DNA from: RGEC01 sp044371405
GTDB lineage: Bacteria > Bacteroidota > Bacteroidia > NS11-12g > UBA955
NCBI GenBank assembly: GCA_044371405.1
Contig: JBILTS010000033.1
Span: 1-16,970, forward strand
Reading direction: 5' to 3'
Length of the DNA stretch: 16,970 nt
Shown here: positions 13,503 through 16,970 of the stretch, in pieces
Layout of the letters: each line of letters opens with the position of its first letter
How positions within the stretch are numbered: position 1 is the stretch's first letter
The notes under the pieces: generated by a model
What the model was told of the DNA's origin: nothing
Seen by the model: only the letters and a program-made list of their open reading frames with translations
The model's database searches: none
Made by a program: the position numbers and the translations under genes

Positions 13503-13939
13503 TTAACCGATTGCACATAGCGATTTTTCTTGGGTTCACTTTGTTATCAGCATCATGCTCTGTTACTGATCCCACCAAAGCAAGCAAATGGGTTATGATA
13601 GGTGAGGGTGGCGGCATATCCGGCGCCTACACAAACTTTTGGCTGCTTCCCAATGGTAAAATTTATCGCCGCGAACAGACCGATTCTTTTTATTTACAAA
13701 TGAATTCCATGCCGGGTCGCATTGCCCGCCGTTATTTCAGGGAGGTGCGGGGTGTGTTTGAAAATAACGAGGATAAACCCCTGCCGGATAATATTTACAA
13801 GTCTATAATCTGGCAGCAAAAGGGTATTCAGAAAACGTTTAACTGGATGTATTCCAACGAAAAAACCGAGAAGGCTGAGGAATTTTACAATTACCTGCTC
13901 AGGGAAATGTATGAGCATAACCCCACCGCCACCCGATGA
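13499..13939 (+). CDS. Putative lipoprotein of unknown function
   Basis: 146 residues. The signal peptide ends in a lipobox LLSASC with Cys20, so the mature protein is lipid-anchored, probably in the outer membrane or at the periplasmic face. The mature part has a Gly-rich WVMIGEGGGISGAYTNFWLL stretch, then LPNGKIYRRE and a helical, charged C-terminus. No known family recognised. It overlaps both neighbours by ATGA, so the trio 13083-14841 is a single translational unit and may assemble in the envelope. Confidence 0.82.
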   Translation: MINRLHIAIFLGFTLLSASCSVTDPTKASKWVMIGEGGGISGAYTNFWLLPNGKIYRREQTDSFYLQMNSMPGRIARRYFREVRGVFENNEDKPLPDNIYKSIIWQQKGIQKTFNWMYSNEKTEKAEEFYNYLLREMYEHNPTATR

Positions 13940-14841
13940 AGAAGTGTTTGTTTGTTGTGTTGCTATTCGGCCTAAGTGTATCAACCCTTAGGGCCCAGCT
14001 GTTATGGCGGGTTATCCATCCGGTTTCCGGTAAGGTTTCGTTTCTGTTTGGCACCATGCACCTGGCCAATTACCGGTATTTCGAGGCACATCCGGCTCCG
14101 TTTGACAGTTTAAAGAAATGCACCCGCATCATCACGGAGGTTGACCTCTCGGACCGGGGTGCCATGTTTGCCATGTTTCGCTATGCAGCCATGCCGGAAG
14201 GTGTGAAGCTGTCGGATAGTTTGAGCAAAGCCCAGTGGCATAAGCTGGATAGCATCCTGCAACAAGGTGATCCTCCTTTGAAAGCCGCTGTGTATGACGA
14301 TTACCGTCCGGCCCTGGTGGAGTCTGTGATCAGTGCCCGCATGTATGGCGATGCCTACAAAGACCTGGTTTATGAGCGCATGGTGCCCATCGATCAGGGT
14401 ATAGCCGATTATGCCATGAAAAACGGCTACCGCCGCGATTTTCTGGAAACCGCCGAGGATCAGTTTGATGTGATGTTTGTGAAACCGTCACTGGCATTGC
14501 AGTTTCGTTCTCTAAAGCGGTTTTTGGATGGTGCTGAAGACAGTGCCATGCAGGCGTATATCAAGCACAGTTTAAAACTGCCCGAATACTACGCAAAACA
14601 GCAAATGGACAGCATGGAAAGTGTGATTGACCAGTCTGTGACCGGCGATGCAGAAGAAACTTTATGGACAAAGCAGTTGCTGGCAGACAGGAATGCCGTG
14701 TGGCTGAAAAAGCTGGAAGGGCAGTTTGAAAAAGAACGTTGCTTTGTGGCCGTAGGTGCAGCCCACCTCATGAAGGAACATGGACTGGTGGCGGGATTGA
14801 GGAGCATGGGCTACAAAGTTTCGCCCGTTACCTATAAATAA
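13936..14841 (+). CDS. TraB/GumN-family (Tiki-like) protein, secreted
   Basis: 301 residues with a signal peptide (MKKCLFVVLLFGLSVSTLRA, cleavage near residue 20) and then the TraB/GumN domain filling the protein. The two hallmark motifs are present: GTMH (39-42) near the start and GAAH (274-277) near the end, together with conserved ITEVDLS and PEGVKLSDSLS. This superfamily has a Tiki-type metalloprotease fold, with the motif His residues as likely metal ligands. Bacterial members are periplasmic or surface proteins of poorly known substrate. It is the last gene of the coupled trio, and its 3' end overlaps the convergent MenE gene by 14 bp. Family is firm; activity inferred. Confidence 0.9.
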   Translation: MKKCLFVVLLFGLSVSTLRAQLLWRVIHPVSGKVSFLFGTMHLANYRYFEAHPAPFDSLKKCTRIITEVDLSDRGAMFAMFRYAAMPEGVKLSDSLSKAQWHKLDSILQQGDPPLKAAVYDDYRPALVESVISARMYGDAYKDLVYERMVPIDQGIADYAMKNGYRRDFLETAEDQFDVMFVKPSLALQFRSLKRFLDGAEDSAMQAYIKHSLKLPEYYAKQQMDSMESVIDQSVTGDAEETLWTKQLLADRNAVWLKKLEGQFEKERCFVAVGAAHLMKEHGLVAGLRSMGYKVSPVTYK

Positions 14842-15799
14842 CTGCCAACGTTTCCTTTCGCTTGATTTTGTGGGTTTCCGTATAAAGAAACTTTGCTGCC
14901 GTGATCACATCCTTGGGCCGCAGGTAGGTGGGCTCAAAAGGGATTTTTTGCAAATCGGGGGCTGAAGTGCCCTGCAGCAGAATCATCACCAGCTTTTCCC
15001 CCAGTACTTCGTCCGGTAGGCCGGTGCAGAAAAAAGTGCCCTCTGCCAGCCCTGTATGTGCCAGAATGATGGCTTCTACGGCTTCTGCCGAAATTTTAAT
15101 GCCCCCTGAGTTGATGACATGGTCCGCCCGGCCGGTGATTGAAAAGGAAGCATCACTTGCAAAAATCGCAACATCATTTGTTTTTAATACGCGATTTTCC
15201 GTAATAGCGTTGCTGAATTGGAGGCAGCCATTTTCACCAAGGGATGCTTCGGTGGGGAGCAAAAACCGAAAGCCCGGTTCGCCCATGCGTCGCAAGGCCA
15301 CGTGGCTGTATGTTTCGGTCATGCCATACGTGTGGTAGAAAAAGGGTTTTTCTATGGCCATTAATTCCTTTTCCAGCGCAGCCGAAATCGCTGAACCGCC
15401 CAGCAACACCACCCTGAATTTCAGTAACGCCCTGCGGCTGTGTTCATGGTCCAACACGTGGCTCAATTGCATGGGGGTGAGGGAAATGATGCTGGCTTGT
15501 CCGCTGTAATGCAGCAGGGGATTGGCAGTGGGCTCTGCCACTTCGATTGGGATATTCCACACTTCGGAGCGGAAAAGTTGCATCAGCCCGCCCACTTTAT
15601 TTAGGGGAAGGCAGCAATGGATGCGGTCTTCGGGGGTTACGGACAATGCTTTGCCCGTAATTTGGCAGCTCAGTTCAATAATGTTTCTTTTTAACGCAAA
15701 ATCGGCGGGTTCACCGGTGGTACCGCTGCTGCTGACCGTGAATTCAGTTTGCCCTGAACGCCACTGTAGGATGATGTTTTCAGCTACTTGCGTAAGCAC
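14828..15799 (-). CDS. menE: O-succinylbenzoate-CoA ligase (MenE), short form
   Basis: 323 residues of the adenylate-forming (ANL) superfamily, which activates O-succinylbenzoate to its CoA ester in menaquinone synthesis. Visible motifs: phosphate loop SSSGTTGEP (23-31), A5 TYGMTET (157-163), A8 TGRADHVINSGGIKI (222-236) and the catalytic Lys region near KIKRKE (311-316). The protein is short for the superfamily, as is usual for Bacteroidota MenE. The start is a GTG at 15799, the base after the aminotransferase stop and in the same frame; no other usual start codon lies before the phosphate loop. Its 3' end overlaps the TraB gene on the other strand. Other men genes are not in the window, so MenE is the best but not the only assignment. 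Confidence 0.82.
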   Translation of the reverse strand: MLTQVAENIILQWRSGQTEFTVSSSGTTGEPADFALKRNIIELSCQITGKALSVTPEDRIHCCLPLNKVGGLMQLFRSEVWNIPIEVAEPTANPLLHYSGQASIISLTPMQLSHVLDHEHSRRALLKFRVVLLGGSAISAALEKELMAIEKPFFYHTYGMTETYSHVALRRMGEPGFRFLLPTEASLGENGCLQFSNAITENRVLKTNDVAIFASDASFSITGRADHVINSGGIKISAEAVEAIILAHTGLAEGTFFCTGLPDEVLGEKLVMILLQGTSAPDLQKIPFEPTYLRPKDVITAAKFLYTETHKIKRKETLAVIYR

Positions 15800-16970
15800 T
15801 TATCCCAATGCTTTTTTTACTTCGGCGACCAGGGTGTCTATCTCTTCGCGGCTGTTGTAGTAGTGGGTGCTAACCCTCACGCAGTCGATGTTGTTTTCGC
15901 CCACATAGCGCAGGGTGATTTTTTTGCTATACAGCCCTGTCACAAACTCTGAACTGGCCTTGGGGTTGCCGTTATTGATGCGGAATGCCACCTGGGCCCC
16001 GCGGCTTTTGGCTTCAGTGGGTGTGAGCATGATTATTTTATCGCCCAGTGCCATCAGGGATTCCTGCAGGTAGGCCGCCAGGCCGCGTACTCGCTTTTCA
16101 ATGCGTTCCGGCCCTATTTTTTTGTAAAGTTTCAGGGCCTCAAGGCCGGCCTCGTACATGGGTCCGCAGAAGGTGCCGTAGTAGAACCGGTGGGCGCTAT
16201 CTACGAGTTTGCCTCCGGTGGGCGGATTGGCTGCCATGTTGAACTCATTGCTGGAATAGGCCGCCACATGGGTACAGCGGGTTTTATCGAGCATGTTTTT
16301 GCGAATGTAAAAGAAGCCCGTTCCCAGCGGGCCCAGCGCCCATTTGTGAAGGCAGCCGCTGTAGTAATCACAGTCGATGTCGTGCACATTAAACCGAATC
16401 ATGCCCAGCGGGTGGGCACCGTCTATAGCGGTTACAATATTGCGGCTTTTGGCCAGCGCGCAGATTTCTTTCACCGGCAAAATTTGCCCAATGGTGCAGG
16501 GTATATGCGGTACGGCAATCACGCGGGTTTTTTTGGTGATGGCTTTTTCGATATTGGCCAGCGTTTCATCAGCGGTTTTTCCAAGGGGAAATGTTTTGAT
16601 GACAATGCCATCTACATTGGCTCTGTGGAGCCAGGCAATGCAGCCCCCGGCGTGCTCGTGGGTGGTCATCAGCACTTCATCGCCTTTGCTCATGGGAATG
16701 CCCCAGCAGGCGTGGTTGATGCCTTCACTCACATTTTTGGTGATGGCAATTTCGTCAAAATCGCAGCCAATCAGTTCGGCAATGGCTTTTTGCAAATCGT
16801 CGGTATGGCCGGGGTATGCCCCTTTGGTGGCAGCGTTTTCAAACCCGTTTTGCAGGGCAGATAACACGGGATAGGGGGTAATGCCCATGGTGCCGTTGTT
16901 TAGGAATATTCTGCCGTTTTCAATGGGGAACAGGGAGGCCCGCAGGGCAGACCAGTATTGTTCATCATCA
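15800..16970 (-). CDS. Class V aminotransferase-fold PLP enzyme (5' partial)
   Basis: 389 residues are visible; the frame runs off the right edge and probably lacks only a short N-terminus, since the family's early motif (FPIENGRIFLNNGTMG) is present, upstream of an internal ATG at 16888. PLP-site residues: D156 in AIDGAHP (counting from that Met) for the pyridine nitrogen, Lys182 in the CLHKW motif as Schiff-base lysine, and the EHAG stretch stacking on the cofactor. The pattern is closest to the isopenicillin-N-epimerase / cysteine-desulfurase-like branch; the IscS cysteine loop is not seen, so sulfur transfer is less likely. It abuts menE with zero spacing, suggesting coupled expression. 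Substrate unknown. Confidence 0.85.
   Translation of the reverse strand, partial: DDEQYWSALRASLFPIENGRIFLNNGTMGITPYPVLSALQNGFENAATKGAYPGHTDDLQKAIAELIGCDFDEIAITKNVSEGINHACWGIPMSKGDEVLMTTHEHAGGCIAWLHRANVDGIVIKTFPLGKTADETLANIEKAITKKTRVIAVPHIPCTIGQILPVKEICALAKSRNIVTAIDGAHPLGMIRFNVHDIDCDYYSGCLHKWALGPLGTGFFYIRKNMLDKTRCTHVAAYSSNEFNMAANPPTGGKLVDSAHRFYYGTFCGPMYEAGLEALKLYKKIGPERIEKRVRGLAAYLQESLMALGDKIIMLTPTEAKSRGAQVAFRINNGNPKASSEFVTGLYSKKITLRYVGENNIDCVRVSTHYYNSREEIDTLVAEVKKALG

Noticed and set aside
14928..15338. 136-codon open frame opposite menE
   Set aside because: It is antisense to conserved adenylation motifs and has no recognisable domain or start context.
16190..16864. 224-codon open frame opposite the aminotransferase
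   Set aside because: It is an antisense shadow of a conserved PLP enzyme, with composition typical of a reverse-strand artefact.
1..16970. CRISPR arrays, insertion sequences, tRNA or rRNA genes, phage genes
   Set aside because: No regularly spaced repeats, transposase motifs, cloverleaf-like sequences or rRNA segments were seen in either strand by eye.

Overview
The window looks like part of a Bacteroidota chromosome, probably a chitinophagal/sphingobacterial lineage with a free-living aquatic lifestyle. Supporting signs are a protein ending in a gliding-motility / type IX secretion (T9SS) type B sorting domain, a proteorhodopsin with Bacteroidota-style residues, NarL-type two-component genes with a tiny kinase, start sites without strong Shine-Dalgarno sequences, and promoter-like TAnnTTTG relatives. 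No insertion sequence, CRISPR array, tRNA or rRNA was seen.

Layout. (1) 1-1391: the 3' end of a large Ig-repeat T9SS-exported surface protein, closed by a strong terminator. (2) 1392-1761: an AT-rich intergenic region with two perfect, inverted DnaA boxes, a candidate replication origin or DnaA-controlled promoter. (3) 1762-4569: a compact light-harvesting module made of a green-type proton-pumping proteorhodopsin, a terminator, and one ORF fusing lycopene beta-cyclase (CrtY) to a Brp/Blh beta-carotene 15,15'-dioxygenase. The two genes could convert lycopene to retinal and load it into the opsin; crtE/crtB/crtI are not in the window. (4) 4673-5695: two small secreted paralogues of unknown function. 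(5) 5924-8560: a YafJ-type glutamine amidotransferase overlapped by a 407-residue unknown protein on the + strand, meeting a stand-alone von Willebrand A (vWA) protein on the - strand stop-to-stop. Near-identical 18-bp palindromes sit upstream of both converging units, so they look like one regulon. (6) 8743-11042 (-): a four-gene operon encoding a 99-residue unknown, a polytopic membrane protein, a HisKA_3-type kinase and a NarL/LuxR response regulator. (7) 11371-13032 (+): a large AAA+ ATPase with an unknown N-terminal half. (8) 13083-14841 (+): a translationally coupled trio of a 4-TM protein, a lipoprotein and a TraB/GumN-family protein. (9) 14828-16970 (-): MenE (O-succinylbenzoate-CoA ligase) abutting a class V aminotransferase that runs off the right edge.

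The strongest points are the CrtY-Blh fusion beside the rhodopsin, the shared palindromic operators with identical spacing to promoter-like boxes, and the paired DnaA boxes in front of the opsin gene. All functional statements come from motif reading by eye; no database search was run.
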